Assembly (NCBI GenBank): GCA_022709755.1 | Contig: JAKLIF010000013.1 | Coordinates: 1 to 39,703, forward strand | Source: Elusimicrobiota bacterium | GTDB taxonomy: Bacteria > Elusimicrobiota > Elusimicrobia > FEN-1173 > JAKLIF01 | DNA: 39,703 nt | Reading direction: 5' to 3' | Part shown: piece after piece, positions 1 through 8,696 of the stretch | Numbering within the stretch: position 1 is the first letter of the stretch | Layout of the letters: the number at the start of each line of letters is the position of its first letter | Position numbers and translations under genes: made by a program | The notes under the pieces: generated by a model | Databases searched by the model: none | Told to the model about the DNA's origin: nothing | Seen by the model: only the letters and a program-made list of their open reading frames with translations

Positions 1-972
1 GTGCAACTGCATGAAGTTGGCTTTCCTCTTTTTGGTGAACTCCGCCAATTTACCGAGCTGGGACAGGCCGATCGCGGCTTGGATGTCCGTCGGTTTGAGG
101 TTGAATCCCATGTGGGAATAGACATATTTGTGGTCGTAACCGAAGGGGAGTCCCCCCCTCGAGAGAGAGAACCGTTTTCCACAGGTGTTGTCGGCCCCCG
201 AATCGCACCAACAGTCCCGGCCCCAATCGCGGAGCGACAAGACGGGCTTTCTGAGTTTGGGGGCATTGACGATGATCCCCCCGCCTTCGCCCGTCGTGAT
301 GTGATGGGCCGGATAGAAGCTGAGAGTGGCCAAATCGCCGAACGTCCCCACCTCTCGGTCGCCGAAACGGCTTCCCAGGGCATCGCAACAGTCTTCAATG
401 AGGAAAAGACTCCGTTTTTGGGCGATGGAGGTGATCTTGTCCATATCGCAGGGGTTGCCCAAGGTATGGGGGATCACGATGGCCCTTGTTTTATCCGTGA
501 GGGCCGCCTCGATTTTGTCGGGATCGATGTTGTAGGTCGCCACTTCGACGTCGACGAAGACCGGGACCAAACCGAACATTACCAAAGGGGAAACAGTGGT
601 TGGGAACGTGACGGCGGGGGTGATGACCTCGTCTCCGGGGCGAAGTCGATCGGACAAGGATGGGGACATCAGGGAGGCGACCGCCAATAGGTTGGCCGAA
701 GACCCCGAATTCACCATGAAGAAGGAGTTTGAACGGAAATGAGACGCCATGGCTCTTTCAAACTTTTGGCCATAAGGACCCAACGTGAGCCAAAAATCGA
801 GGGAGGAATCCACCGCGGCCATGAGGTCCTTCTCGTCGTAGACGCGGCCCGCATAATTGATTTTGTCTTTTCCGGGACGGAACGAAGTGGGAACATGGCA
901 GGCCCGATAGTATTGTCCCACCATCTCCCGTATCTGCCGCCGGATCGTTGCGGGATTATTTCGAGAGGACAT
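1..972 (-). CDS. rfbH: RfbH/DdhC-type CDP-4-keto-6-deoxyglucose 3-dehydrase (3' end cut by window)
   Basis: PMP/[2Fe-2S] enzyme (E1) that removes the C3 hydroxyl of CDP-4-keto-6-deoxyglucose, giving CDP-3,6-dideoxyhexoses for O-antigen-type glycans. It has the DegT/aminotransferase fold, but the lysine that would bind PLP is replaced by histidine: the motif is YPAHHITTGEGG, with His223/His224. Four cysteines, 196, 254, 256 and 264, have the spacing C-x57-C-x-C-x7-C reported for the Fe-S site of the Yersinia E1 enzyme. The 324 visible residues start at ATG 972, which has GGAGG about 10 nt upstream; roughly 110 C-terminal residues lie beyond the left edge, judged against a family length near 437. 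The start overlaps the rmlD-like gene by 17 bp. The E3-type reductase that E1 needs is not in the window. Family assignment is very secure; the exact sugar made is not. Confidence 0.93.
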   Translation of the reverse strand, partial: MSSRNNPATIRRQIREMVGQYYRACHVPTSFRPGKDKINYAGRVYDEKDLMAAVDSSLDFWLTLGPYGQKFERAMASHFRSNSFFMVNSGSSANLLAVASLMSPSLSDRLRPGDEVITPAVTFPTTVSPLVMFGLVPVFVDVEVATYNIDPDKIEAALTDKTRAIVIPHTLGNPCDMDKITSIAQKRSLFLIEDCCDALGSRFGDREVGTFGDLATLSFYPAHHITTGEGGGIIVNAPKLRKPVLSLRDWGRDCWCDSGADNTCGKRFSLSRGGLPFGYDHKYVYSHMGFNLKPTDIQAAIGLSQLGKLAEFTKKRKANFMQLH

Positions 973-1852
973 GCAGACTGGCCCTCCAATCCTCTCGGAC
1001 CAATTCAAGCCCTTGCCGGATGCCAACCAACGGGTGTTTGACGACGCGGCGGATCTTGTCGGTCAGGAGCCCCCCCTGGAGGGGGCGCCTGGCGCGCTGT
1101 TTGAGTTCGGGGGTCGTCACCGGACTCAACAGGGTTTTGTCAAAACCGAAAAGGTCACACAATAAAATGGCGAACCGGTGCCGATTGGTGTAGTCCGGTC
1201 CGACGACGTGAAAGACCCCCGATTCGTTCGTGCGGGAAAGTTCCCACAGGATCTGTGCCAGGTTCCTCGCCAGGGTCGGATGGCTCCATTGGTCCGTCAA
1301 CACTTTGACGGCTTGCCCTGTCGAAAGCTTCTGGATGAGCCCCATGACGAAATTCTTAGAGGAAGGGTCCCAATCATAGACGACCGTTGTCCGGGCGATG
1401 ATCGCGCCGGGAAGAGACGAGACGATCTTCTCTCCTTCCACTTTCGTCTTGGCGTAGACCCCCAAGGGATTGACGGCGTCTTCTTCCTTGTAGGGGCCAT
1501 GGGCCCCATCGAAGACATATTCGGTGGACGCGAAGACGAGCTTGGTTTTATGTGTTTTACAAGCGTTGACGATGTTCTGGACACCGGCGACGTTGATGGC
1601 ATACGCCTCATCGGCATGGTCCTCGCAGTAATCGACGTTGGTGAGTGCCGAGAAGAGAAAAACCGTCGAGGGTCGGTGTTTCAGAAAAACGTCATTGACC
1701 GCGGCCGCTTCTCTCATGTCCAACGGGACCAGGGATTCGTCCGATCGATCGACGTGGGAGAATCCCGTCCCGAGACTGCGATGCCCGTTCTGCCTCAGCC
1801 ATTGGTGGAGTTTCTTGCCCACCTGGCCGGAGGCACCGACCACGAGATTCAT
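956..1852 (-). CDS. RmlD-like NDP-4-keto-6-deoxysugar reductase (SDR)
   Basis: Extended short-chain dehydrogenase of the dTDP-4-dehydrorhamnose reductase family, 298 aa. It has an N-terminal dinucleotide-binding GASGQVG motif, then the STEYVFDG region and the YAKTK catalytic Tyr-x3-Lys, followed by the usual RmlD C-terminal substrate domain. The start at 1852 was chosen because ATGA overlaps the stop of the upstream rmlC-like gene and GGAG lies about 9 nt upstream; the longer open frame would run deep into that gene. It sits between an epimerase-like gene and rfbH in a CDP-sugar cluster. It could therefore reduce a CDP-4-keto-3,6-dideoxyhexose (as AscF does in CDP-ascarylose synthesis) rather than dTDP-4-keto-rhamnose. 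The fold is sure, the nucleotide specificity open. Confidence 0.85.
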   Translation of the reverse strand: MNLVVGASGQVGKKLHQWLRQNGHRSLGTGFSHVDRSDESLVPLDMREAAAVNDVFLKHRPSTVFLFSALTNVDYCEDHADEAYAINVAGVQNIVNACKTHKTKLVFASTEYVFDGAHGPYKEEDAVNPLGVYAKTKVEGEKIVSSLPGAIIARTTVVYDWDPSSKNFVMGLIQKLSTGQAVKVLTDQWSHPTLARNLAQILWELSRTNESGVFHVVGPDYTNRHRFAILLCDLFGFDKTLLSPVTTPELKQRARRPLQGGLLTDKIRRVVKHPLVGIRQGLELVREDWRASLHVLSK

Positions 1853-2295
1853 TGGCCCTTTCTCCATTGGAACGGGATGTCGTTGTGATGCGGATCGATT
1901 CGAATGATTTCCCCTGGATAATGGGGCTCTGTGGCGCAATTGGCGACGATGGCGGGGGAAGGACCGATACCCTTGAATCCATTGACGATCCCCGGGGGCA
2001 CCGTGACGCGGACATAATTCTGGTCCCCCATGAAGATTTCCTGGATGGTGCCGCGGGTCGGCGATTTTTCACGCTGATCATACAGCACGAGTTGGATCAT
2101 TCCGGTCACAACGACATAATTGAGGGTCATGGTCGTGTGGAGGTGCCACCCTTTGACCACATCAGGATAGATCGCGGAAAAATAGATTTCGCCGAACTTC
2201 TCGAAGGCCGGATCGTCCGCTCTCAACATGGGCATGATACGCCCACGTTCGTCGGGTATTTGGGGTAATGGTTTGATGAGGACGCCGTCAATCAT
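1849..2295 (-). CDS. RmlC-like cupin epimerase (dTDP-4-dehydrorhamnose 3,5-epimerase family), copy A
   Basis: A 148-residue cupin of the RmlC family, shorter than the usual 180 or so residues. It opens with a PDERGR motif typical of RmlC-like proteins. A WHLH motif follows where RmlC has its catalytic histidine (RGLH in classical enzymes). The family epimerises C3 and/or C5 of 4-keto-6-deoxy sugar nucleotides. It is a clear paralogue of the gene at 8697-9215; both share the DGV..KPLP/RPLR start, the PDERGR motif and the W-H-x-H motif. Its place between rfbG and the rmlD-like gene suggests a CDP-linked substrate (AscE-like 5-epimerase), which is inference. It lies 4 bp after rfbG and overlaps the next gene by ATGA, so translation is probably coupled. 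Confidence 0.82.
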   Translation of the reverse strand: MIDGVLIKPLPQIPDERGRIMPMLRADDPAFEKFGEIYFSAIYPDVVKGWHLHTTMTLNYVVVTGMIQLVLYDQREKSPTRGTIQEIFMGDQNYVRVTVPPGIVNGFKGIGPSPAIVANCATEPHYPGEIIRIDPHHNDIPFQWRKGQ

Positions 2296-2299
2296 TCCG

Positions 2300-3286
2300 T
2301 CAGTTGGAATGGCTGAGGAAACGTCGGTACCAATCGATTGTCTTGTTCAGCCCTTCGGTGAGTGAATAGTGCGGGGCCCATCCCAGGCGGGACCGGGCTT
2401 TGGCCGCGGAGAGCGCTTGTCGGGGGATCTCATTGGTGGCGTTGTTTAAAATCCGCAGAGTCAATTTCCGACAATTCATCAGTCGCAGGATCGCGTCGGC
2501 CATTTGAATGACGGAAAGAGGTTTCTCATTGCTGAAGTTGAACGCCTGTCCCTGGAGGCCCTTTTTCTCGAGATTCTCGGCCAGGAGGAGATAGGCCTCC
2601 ACGGCGTCTTCAACGTAAAAATAGTCACGGATGAATTTGCCATCACTTCGTATGATCGGGCGTTCACCGAGGAGGGCGGACCGGATGGTTCCGGGGACGA
2701 TCCGGTTGAAGTTCAGATCCCCCCCTCCATACAGATTGCCGCAGCGCGTAATGGCGACAGGGAGGTCGTAGCTCCGAGCGTAGCAGGAGGCGATCAGATC
2801 GGCACAACTTTTGGAGACATCGTAGGGATGGCGTCCCTGGAGCGGCATGTTTTCATCATAGGAGCGGCCGGAATGGTCCCCATAGGCCTTGTCGCTGGAG
2901 GCGACGAGGATTCGTTTCACGCAGGGGACATGACGACAGGCTTCGAGCAGGTTCCAAGTCCCTTTGATGTTGGTCTCATAGGTGGAAAGAGGGGAGCGGT
3001 TGGCTGTTCCGACGATCGTTTGTGCCGCGAGATGAAATATCGTGTCTATTTCGTATTCATTCAAAACCCGTTCGACCAGATTGTAATCCTCGACGGATCC
3101 CCTGATCGTCGTGATCTTGTTGATGTCATGAGAAAGGATGAGATTGGATTCGGGGACCCAGTCGCGGATCAATCCGATGACGTGGGCCTGCCGCCGGAGG
3201 AGATGCTTCGTGAGCCAAGACCCCAAAAGGCCGGTGCATCCGGTGACGAAGACGTTCCGATTCTTCCAGAAAGAACTATTTTTCAT
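2300..3286 (-). CDS. rfbG: CDP-glucose 4,6-dehydratase
   Basis: NAD-dependent SDR dehydratase, 328 aa, converting CDP-glucose to CDP-4-keto-6-deoxyglucose, the committed precursor of CDP-3,6-dideoxyhexoses. The N-terminal GCTGLLGSW gives the Rossmann GxxGxx[10 protein letters not shown] matches the RfbG version of the S/T-D-x-x-Y-G dehydratase motif, and YDVSK supplies Tyr-x3-Lys. It is about 30 residues shorter than Salmonella RfbG. ATG 3286 overlaps the end of rfbF by 11 bp and has a GGAAGG stretch upstream. Pairing with rfbF and rfbH makes the CDP-specific assignment much more likely than GDP-mannose or dTDP-glucose dehydratase. Confidence 0.9.
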   Translation of the reverse strand: MKNSSFWKNRNVFVTGCTGLLGSWLTKHLLRRQAHVIGLIRDWVPESNLILSHDINKITTIRGSVEDYNLVERVLNEYEIDTIFHLAAQTIVGTANRSPLSTYETNIKGTWNLLEACRHVPCVKRILVASSDKAYGDHSGRSYDENMPLQGRHPYDVSKSCADLIASCYARSYDLPVAITRCGNLYGGGDLNFNRIVPGTIRSALLGERPIIRSDGKFIRDYFYVEDAVEAYLLLAENLEKKGLQGQAFNFSNEKPLSVIQMADAILRLMNCRKLTLRILNNATNEIPRQALSAAKARSRLGWAPHYSLTEGLNKTIDWYRRFLSHSN

Positions 3287-4076
3287 TGACGAGGGCCTTC
3301 CACGGGGCGTTCCCGGTTTTCCAGAGGTTGTTCAGGAGTTGATAATCGCGGTATGTGTCCATGCAGTGCCAGAATCCCTGGTGCTGATATACCATCAGTT
3401 CGCGGTCTCGAGCCAGATTTCTTAAAGGGGCTTGCTCCAGGATCAAGTCCTCTTTCGCAGACAGATACTTGAAGAATTTCTTTTGGAACACGAAAAAACC
3501 GCCGTTGATGTAGCCCTGCCGGATCTGGGGTTTTTCGCTGAACTCGATCGCCGTGTTCTTCTCCATGACGAGTTCGCCGAACCGGGATTGGGGACGGACA
3601 CCCGTCACGGTGCCAATCTTTCCGTGTCGTTGATGGAACTTCATCAGTTGGGCGATGTTGATGTTGGCGACGCCATCCCCGTAAGTCAGCATGAATGTAT
3701 CCGACTTGATGTGCGGTTCGATGAGCTTCACCCGGGCCCCCGTCATGGCGCTTTCCCCCGTGTCCACGAGCGTGATCTTCCAGGGGTTTTTCATGAGTTT
3801 CTGCGGGGAAAGGAGGACGGGTTTCGACCCGATGGTGAGAGTGAAATCGTTGTTCATGAAGTCATAGTTCAGGAAATAATCCTTGATGACTTCACTTTTG
3901 TATCCGAGGCATAAAATGAACTGATTGAAGCCGTAGTGGCTGTAGAGGTTGATGATGTGCCAGAGGATCGGTTTCCCCCCGATCTCCACCATGGGCTTTG
4001 GACGCAATTCGGTTTCTTCCCGCAAGCGGGTCCCTAAACCACCACAGAGGATGACGACAGGTATTTGGTTCGGCAT
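3276..4076 (-). CDS. rfbF: Glucose-1-phosphate cytidylyltransferase
   Basis: Nucleotidyltransferase of 266 aa forming CDP-glucose from CTP and glucose-1-phosphate. The signature [11 protein letters not shown] comes near the N-terminus, followed by [27 protein letters not shown] and the C-terminal INGGFFVF and GFWHCMDT blocks, all typical of RfbF/DdhA rather than of RmlA or GalU. The start at 4076 has GAGGA about 9 nt upstream. A 59-bp AT-rich gap separates it from lhgO, the largest gap inside this operon, but I do not see a convincing promoter there. It heads the CDP-sugar half of the operon. Confidence 0.93.
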   Translation of the reverse strand: MPNQIPVVILCGGLGTRLREETELRPKPMVEIGGKPILWHIINLYSHYGFNQFILCLGYKSEVIKDYFLNYDFMNNDFTLTIGSKPVLLSPQKLMKNPWKITLVDTGESAMTGARVKLIEPHIKSDTFMLTYGDGVANINIAQLMKFHQRHGKIGTVTGVRPQSRFGELVMEKNTAIEFSEKPQIRQGYINGGFFVFQKKFFKYLSAKEDLILEQAPLRNLARDRELMVYQHQGFWHCMDTYRDYQLLNNLWKTGNAPWKALVNEK

Positions 4077-4135
4077 GAGAAGAGTCCTCGACGTCTGTAT
4101 CGATATTTAAGCGTTATTCTACAAAAAACCGTGCT

Positions 4136-5356
4136 TTATTTGTTCAATTTTCTTGATACGATCGAAACCACATGGTCGGCGAAGGGAAACGAGCAAGTGA
4201 GAGCGGGGCTGACGGCGTTGAGGACCTGCACGCTTCGGGGAGTCTCCTCGATGAGGAGGTCGTTGATGAACGCCCCCTTGGAAGAAACGAGTTGGGCCCG
4301 GACGCCGGATTTGCAGGGGATTAGATCCCCGGGTTTGAGGCCAGGAACGAGTCGGGCGGCTTCCCGGCAGACGGCCGATTTTAAAAAGCTCTTTTTCCAC
4401 TCTGTTTTCATCAATTCGCGGAAAGCCGGGGAAGAGAACATCCGCCAAAATCCGCCGAATGAGAGCATGCCGAGCGTGTCCGGGAGGGAGAAGTCGAAGA
4501 ACGAATAGGCTTCCCTCCCGAAAGCGAGCATGGCCCCCGGACCGATCGTCACTTTTCCGTCGAAGGTTTTGGATAGATGGACCCCCAGGAAAGGGAAATT
4601 CAGATCGGGCGCCGGGTATATGTGGGAATTGACGAGCCCCGTCTTTTCAGGGACCAGCTCATAATACTCCCCCCGAAACGGGACGATCCGGTAATCAGAG
4701 CCCACGCCCAGTTGATGGGCCAGACGGTCCGCGTGGAGTCCGGCTGCGTTGATGAGGAGGGTGGCGGTCAAAGAGCGACGAGTGGTCTCGATCCTCATGG
4801 CCTGAGACGTTTCATGGATCCGGAGCACCGGTTCGTTGAGGAGTATCCGGGCCTGGAGCGAAATCAATTCTGCATGGAGGGCTTTCAAGAGGTATTGTGG
4901 GTCGAAACTGGCCCCCTCGGGAGCGTGGAGAGCGCCGAGTCCATCCGCATGGGGTTCGATTTTTCGGAGATCCTCGGGGCCGAGCAAATCGACCCGGGCT
5001 CCGTTCCGTGTCCCATAGGAGTGGATCGTCTGGAGGGTGTCGAGCTGATCGTCAGTCGAGGCGACGACCAAAATCCCCTTCTGCCTCAGCGGGATGGCTT
5101 TCTCCTGGCAATAGGCCCTCAATCTCTTGGACCCCTCGACGACGAATTTGGCTTTCAGGGAACCGGGCTTTTGGTTGTAGCCGACATGCACGACCCCGCT
5201 GTTGTGTGAACTCTGATGGGCACCGAGGGAGGGTTCTTTATCGAGGAGGGCGACGCGGTAATTGTTCGGAGACAGTAAAAGCGCTCGGGCGATGGTGCAA
5301 CCGATCACACCGCCGCCGATGACGGCGATGTCACAGTGGTCCTGAGGAAGAGCCAT
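4136..5356 (-). CDS. lhgO: LhgO-family FAD-dependent oxidoreductase (L-2-hydroxyglutarate oxidase homologue)
   Basis: A 406-aa DAO-superfamily flavoenzyme. It has the N-terminal FAD-binding GGGVIGC motif, the LhgO-type HNSGVVHVG and KPGSLKAKF blocks, PFRGEYYEL in the middle and GPGAMLAFGREAY further on. The best-known member oxidises L-2-hydroxyglutarate to 2-oxoglutarate and passes electrons to the quinone pool at the membrane. Length matches the family (about 400). The setting is odd, between ugd and rfbF inside a nucleotide-sugar operon. It may recycle a 2-hydroxyacid made by a sugar-nucleotide dehydrogenase encoded elsewhere, or act on a different 2-hydroxyacid. Family secure; substrate in this context unproven. 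Confidence 0.85.
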   Translation of the reverse strand: MALPQDHCDIAVIGGGVIGCTIARALLLSPNNYRVALLDKEPSLGAHQSSHNSGVVHVGYNQKPGSLKAKFVVEGSKRLRAYCQEKAIPLRQKGILVVASTDDQLDTLQTIHSYGTRNGARVDLLGPEDLRKIEPHADGLGALHAPEGASFDPQYLLKALHAELISLQARILLNEPVLRIHETSQAMRIETTRRSLTATLLINAAGLHADRLAHQLGVGSDYRIVPFRGEYYELVPEKTGLVNSHIYPAPDLNFPFLGVHLSKTFDGKVTIGPGAMLAFGREAYSFFDFSLPDTLGMLSFGGFWRMFSSPAFRELMKTEWKKSFLKSAVCREAARLVPGLKPGDLIPCKSGVRAQLVSSKGAFINDLLIEETPRSVQVLNAVSPALTCSFPFADHVVSIVSRKLNK

Positions 5357-5383
5357 GAAAAAGGACGGGGGGTGCGGAGACGA

Positions 5384-6703
5384 CTAGGAACTCTTCTTGT
5401 GGCTGCCCCGCCCGACGGCGGTATAGTCGAATCCCAGGGATGCCATCTGGACCGGATCGAACGCGTTGCGGGCATCGAGGAACACGGGCGTTTTCAGGAG
5501 TGAACGGACCTTTTTCAGGTCGATGTCTTTGAAGACCTGCCATTCGGTTGCCAGCACGACCGCTTCCGCTCCGGAGAGGGCGTCGTAGGGGTCTTTGCAG
5601 TAGCGCACGTTCGGAAGGAGTGCTTTTGTCTTCTCCATGGCCACGGGGTCGTAGGCGTTGACCTGGCAACCCTCCGACTGCAATTTCCGGATGATGTCGA
5701 TGGCCGGGGCGTTCCGGAGGTCGTCCGTGTCGGGTTTGAAGGCCAATCCCCACATCGCGATCGTTTTCCCCTTCAAGTTCCAGAGGGCTTTTTTGAGGTG
5801 GTCGATGACCCATTGACGCTGTTGTTCGTTGATGTGTTGGACCGCTTTCAGAAGGTCGAAGTGATATCCCGCTCGTTCCGCCATCTTGATGTAGGCGGCC
5901 AGGTCTTTCGGAAAACAGGACCCGCCGAATCCAAGCCCCGCGTTCAAGAAGGAAGAGCCGATCCGCTTGTCATAGCCCATTCCCTTCGCCACACAGGTGA
6001 CATCGGCTCCCACGCGTTCGCAGACTTGGGCGACGGCGTTGATGAAGGAGATCTTCATGGCGAGAAACGAATTGGAGGAGTGCTTGATGAGTTCCGCACT
6101 CTTGATGTCCGTGACGATGAGAGGGGCTCTGATCGGCTTGTAAAGCGCGCGCAGGGCTTCTTCGGCCCGTTTGGACTCCACTCCCACCACGATGCGGTCG
6201 GGTTTGAGGAAATCCTTGATGGCCGTTCCCTCTCGCAGGAACTCCGGGTTGGAGGCGACGTCGAAATCTTCGGGTTTACGCCCATAGAGGCGGATGGTCT
6301 GCTTGATCTTCTCTCCGGTCTGGACGGGGACGGTGGATTTCTCGACGATGATGATGTATCTCTTCATGTGTTGCGCCACCTCGCGGGTGACGGCTTCGAC
6401 ATAAGAGAGGTCGGCCTCTCCGTCGGGGAGAGGAGGCGTGTTGACCGCGATGAAGACCATGTCGGCGTCCTCGATGCCGTTTTGAAGGGAATTGGTGAAT
6501 ACGATGCGTTTCTTTTTCTTGTTCTTGGCGATCAGTTCTTTGAGACCCGGCTCATAGATGGGGATGTGCCCTTTTTGGAGGGTTTGTATCTTCCGGGTAT
6601 CGTTATCGACACAAGTCACTGAATGCCCGATCTCCGCAAGGCAGGCCCCCGTGACGAGACCGACATAGCCAGATCCGATGATGGTCACATTGAACTTCTT
6701 CAT
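5384..6703 (-). CDS. ugd: UDP-glucose/UDP-sugar 6-dehydrogenase
   Basis: NAD-dependent four-electron dehydrogenase, 439 aa, oxidising C6 of UDP-glucose to UDP-glucuronate. GSGYVGLVTGACLAEIGH forms the N-terminal Rossmann motif. NPEFLREGTA lies mid-protein, and GFGGSCFPKD holds the catalytic cysteine of this family. The central and C-terminal UDPG/MGDP dehydrogenase domains follow (GLAFKPDTDDLRNAP). The start at 6703 is fixed by an ATGA overlap with the rmlB stop; an open frame extends further upstream only inside rmlB. The UDP-sugar 4-epimerase gene two positions upstream could convert the product to a galacto-uronate. Confidence 0.94.
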   Translation of the reverse strand: MKKFNVTIIGSGYVGLVTGACLAEIGHSVTCVDNDTRKIQTLQKGHIPIYEPGLKELIAKNKKKKRIVFTNSLQNGIEDADMVFIAVNTPPLPDGEADLSYVEAVTREVAQHMKRYIIIVEKSTVPVQTGEKIKQTIRLYGRKPEDFDVASNPEFLREGTAIKDFLKPDRIVVGVESKRAEEALRALYKPIRAPLIVTDIKSAELIKHSSNSFLAMKISFINAVAQVCERVGADVTCVAKGMGYDKRIGSSFLNAGLGFGGSCFPKDLAAYIKMAERAGYHFDLLKAVQHINEQQRQWVIDHLKKALWNLKGKTIAMWGLAFKPDTDDLRNAPAIDIIRKLQSEGCQVNAYDPVAMEKTKALLPNVRYCKDPYDALSGAEAVVLATEWQVFKDIDLKKVRSLLKTPVFLDARNAFDPVQMASLGFDYTAVGRGSHKKSS

Positions 6704-7728
6704 GAATATTTCCCTCCATTGATGCGGTGAGTATATTGTTTTCGATAGTAGCTCTGATAGGCCGTCTTGTCCGACTTGATCTTCCTCCACCAGTCCTGGT
6801 GGGTTTCATACCATGAAATCGTCTCTTTCAGGCCCTGTTCGAAGGTGACCGAGGGCCGCCAGCCGAGTTCTCTCCGGATTTTACCGGATTCGGGGGCGTA
6901 ACGGATGTCATGTCCGGGCCGATCCGTGACATGGCGGATCAGCGAGCCGGGTTTCCCCATGAGCGTCAGGATGAGTTTGGCGACGGCGATGTTCGTCCAT
7001 TCCCGGTCGCCGGCGATGTTGTAGATCTGTCCCGGCTTCCCCCTCTTGACCACCGATTCGATGGCGCGGCAATGGTCGGTCACATGGAGCCAGTTGCGGA
7101 TGTTGATCCCCTTCCCGTACAGAGGGAGCGGGACATTATCGATCGCGTTCGTGATGAAAAGCGGGAGGAACTTCTCCGGATATTGGTAGGGGCCGTAGTT
7201 GTTCGTGCACCGGGTGATGAGGACCGGGAACCGGTGGGTGATCCATTGGGAGAGGGCCATCAGATCGGAAGCGGCTTTGGACGAAGAGTAGGGGCTACTG
7301 GGCTCCAATGGAGCGGTTTCGGGTGTTTTCCCCTTTTCGATGGACCCATACACTTCATCCGTTGAGATGTGGACGAACCGTTTGACGCCGGCGACACGCG
7401 CTTCTTGGGTCAGCGTGAAGGTCCCTTGAATATTGGTGCGGATAAAAGCGTCGGCGTTCAAGAGCGAACGATCCACGTGCGTTTCCGCCGCAAAGTGGAC
7501 GACCGTGTCAACCCCCTTCATGGTCCGTTTGACCGTCGGGAGATGGGTGATATCCCCTTTGATGAACCGGTGTCGCGCCGATTTCATGGCCTCTCGGAGG
7601 TTGGAGAGGTTTCCGGCATACGTCAGTTTATCGAGGTTGATGACGGAATCCCCCGCGTGCCGTTTCAGCCAGTAGTTGACGAAATGGGAACCGATGAACC
7701 CGGCTCCGCCGGTAACGAGGATCCTCAT
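6700..7728 (-). CDS. rmlB: dTDP-glucose 4,6-dehydratase
   Basis: 342-aa SDR enzyme converting dTDP-glucose to dTDP-4-keto-6-deoxyglucose. It shows VTGGAGFIGSHFV at the N-terminus, the RmlB-specific HFAAETHVDRS segment, ISTDEVYG with the catalytic Asp-Glu pair, YSSSKAASD with Tyr-x3-Lys, and TNNYGPYQYPEKFLP, which is nearly diagnostic for RmlB. It works with the RmlA homologue at the operon head. Its stop overlaps ugd by ATGA. Confidence 0.95.
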   Translation of the reverse strand: MRILVTGGAGFIGSHFVNYWLKRHAGDSVINLDKLTYAGNLSNLREAMKSARHRFIKGDITHLPTVKRTMKGVDTVVHFAAETHVDRSLLNADAFIRTNIQGTFTLTQEARVAGVKRFVHISTDEVYGSIEKGKTPETAPLEPSSPYSSSKAASDLMALSQWITHRFPVLITRCTNNYGPYQYPEKFLPLFITNAIDNVPLPLYGKGINIRNWLHVTDHCRAIESVVKRGKPGQIYNIAGDREWTNIAVAKLILTLMGKPGSLIRHVTDRPGHDIRYAPESGKIRRELGWRPSVTFEQGLKETISWYETHQDWWRKIKSDKTAYQSYYRKQYTHRINGGKYS

Positions 7729-7756
7729 GGGGTGTCGAGGGACAGGTGGTGAGACA

Positions 7757-8692
7757 CTAGTAATTGTTCTGAAAATACTTGATGGTCTCGATCATTCCCC
7801 GTTGGAAATCCCATCGGGGCGCGTATCCGACATCTTTCTTGATGGCCAGGATGCTGGCATGGGTTTTCCGGACATCCCCCTTGCGGGCCGGAGTGAAATT
7901 TTTGCGGATTTTGCAGCCCAGATAGTCCTCTGTGATGCGGAGTATGTCCAGGAGGGAATGGCATTCGCCGACGGCCACGTTGTAGACGTTCCCGGCGCCG
8001 GGCCCCCGGGTGGCCGAGAGGATGTTGGCCTGCACCACGTTGTCGACGTAGGTAAAGTCGCGAGACTGCTTTCCGTCACCGTGGACGTCGCAGGACTTGT
8101 CCTTGAGTGCCGCCAAGATGAACAGGGGGATCACCGCGGCGTATTTTGATTTGGGATTTTGACGGGGGCCGAAGACGTTGAAGTATCTCAGGGAGACCGT
8201 CTGCAATCCATACGTCTTGTAGAACATGCGGCAATAGATCTCGCCCGCCGCCTTGGAAACGGCATAGGGAGATATGGGCGATTGAGGATAGCACTCTTTT
8301 TGAGGCCATTTTTTCAGGTCCCCGTAAACGCTGGAGGAAGAGGCCGCCACGAACCGTTTCACTCCGGCGTTGGAGGCGGCCAAGAGCATGTTGAGAGTCC
8401 CGGAAACATTCACCTCGTTGGATGATAACGGATCTTCCAGCGAGCGGGGAACGGATCTCAGAGCGGCCTGGTGGAGCACGTAATGGATCCCTTTCACAGC
8501 TTTTTGGGCCGTTTTGGGGTTGCGGATGTCCCCCTCGATGAAATCGATCTTTCCTCTCACGGATTTGATGAAATCCCTTGAACCCGTGCAGAAATTGTCG
8601 AGGACTCGGACGTATTGTTTTTTCTGGAGTAACTGTTCGACGATATGGGAGCCGATGAACCCGGCTCCGCCGGTGACGAGCCAACGTGACAT
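7757..8692 (-). CDS. NAD-dependent UDP-hexose(uronate) 4-epimerase, GalE/WbpP-like
   Basis: 311-aa extended SDR. It has N-terminal VTGGAGFIGSHIVE, ASSSSVYGD as the Ser/Thr active-site segment, and YAVSK as the Tyr-x3-Lys pair. The block AALRSVPRSLEDPLSSN is the part that resembles WbpP/Gne/WbgU-type UDP-HexNAc 4-epimerases more than housekeeping GalE. The start at 8692 (MSRWLVTGG) was preferred to an upstream in-frame Met because it places the Rossmann motif at the N-terminus and lies 4 bp after the previous stop. Substrate may be UDP-GlcNAc, UDP-Glc or the product of the downstream Ugd; the sequence does not decide this. Confidence 0.85.
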   Translation of the reverse strand: MSRWLVTGGAGFIGSHIVEQLLQKKQYVRVLDNFCTGSRDFIKSVRGKIDFIEGDIRNPKTAQKAVKGIHYVLHQAALRSVPRSLEDPLSSNEVNVSGTLNMLLAASNAGVKRFVAASSSSVYGDLKKWPQKECYPQSPISPYAVSKAAGEIYCRMFYKTYGLQTVSLRYFNVFGPRQNPKSKYAAVIPLFILAALKDKSCDVHGDGKQSRDFTYVDNVVQANILSATRGPGAGNVYNVAVGECHSLLDILRITEDYLGCKIRKNFTPARKGDVRKTHASILAIKKDVGYAPRWDFQRGMIETIKYFQNNY

Positions 8693-8696
8693 TGGA

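Noticed and set aside
1-690. Open frame of 229 codons on the plus strand
   Set aside because: It lies exactly antisense to rfbH, whose protein has all family motifs; the plus-strand product resembles nothing and is a shadow of GC-rich codon use.
711-989. Minus-strand 92-codon open frame near the left end
   Set aside because: It is out of frame with rfbH, which covers the same bases and has full motif support.
4077-4135. Possible internal promoter before rfbF (TAGAAT in an AT-rich gap)
   Set aside because: Only a partial -10 match, no TG extension and no -35 at 16-18 bp; readthrough from the rmlA promoter explains expression.
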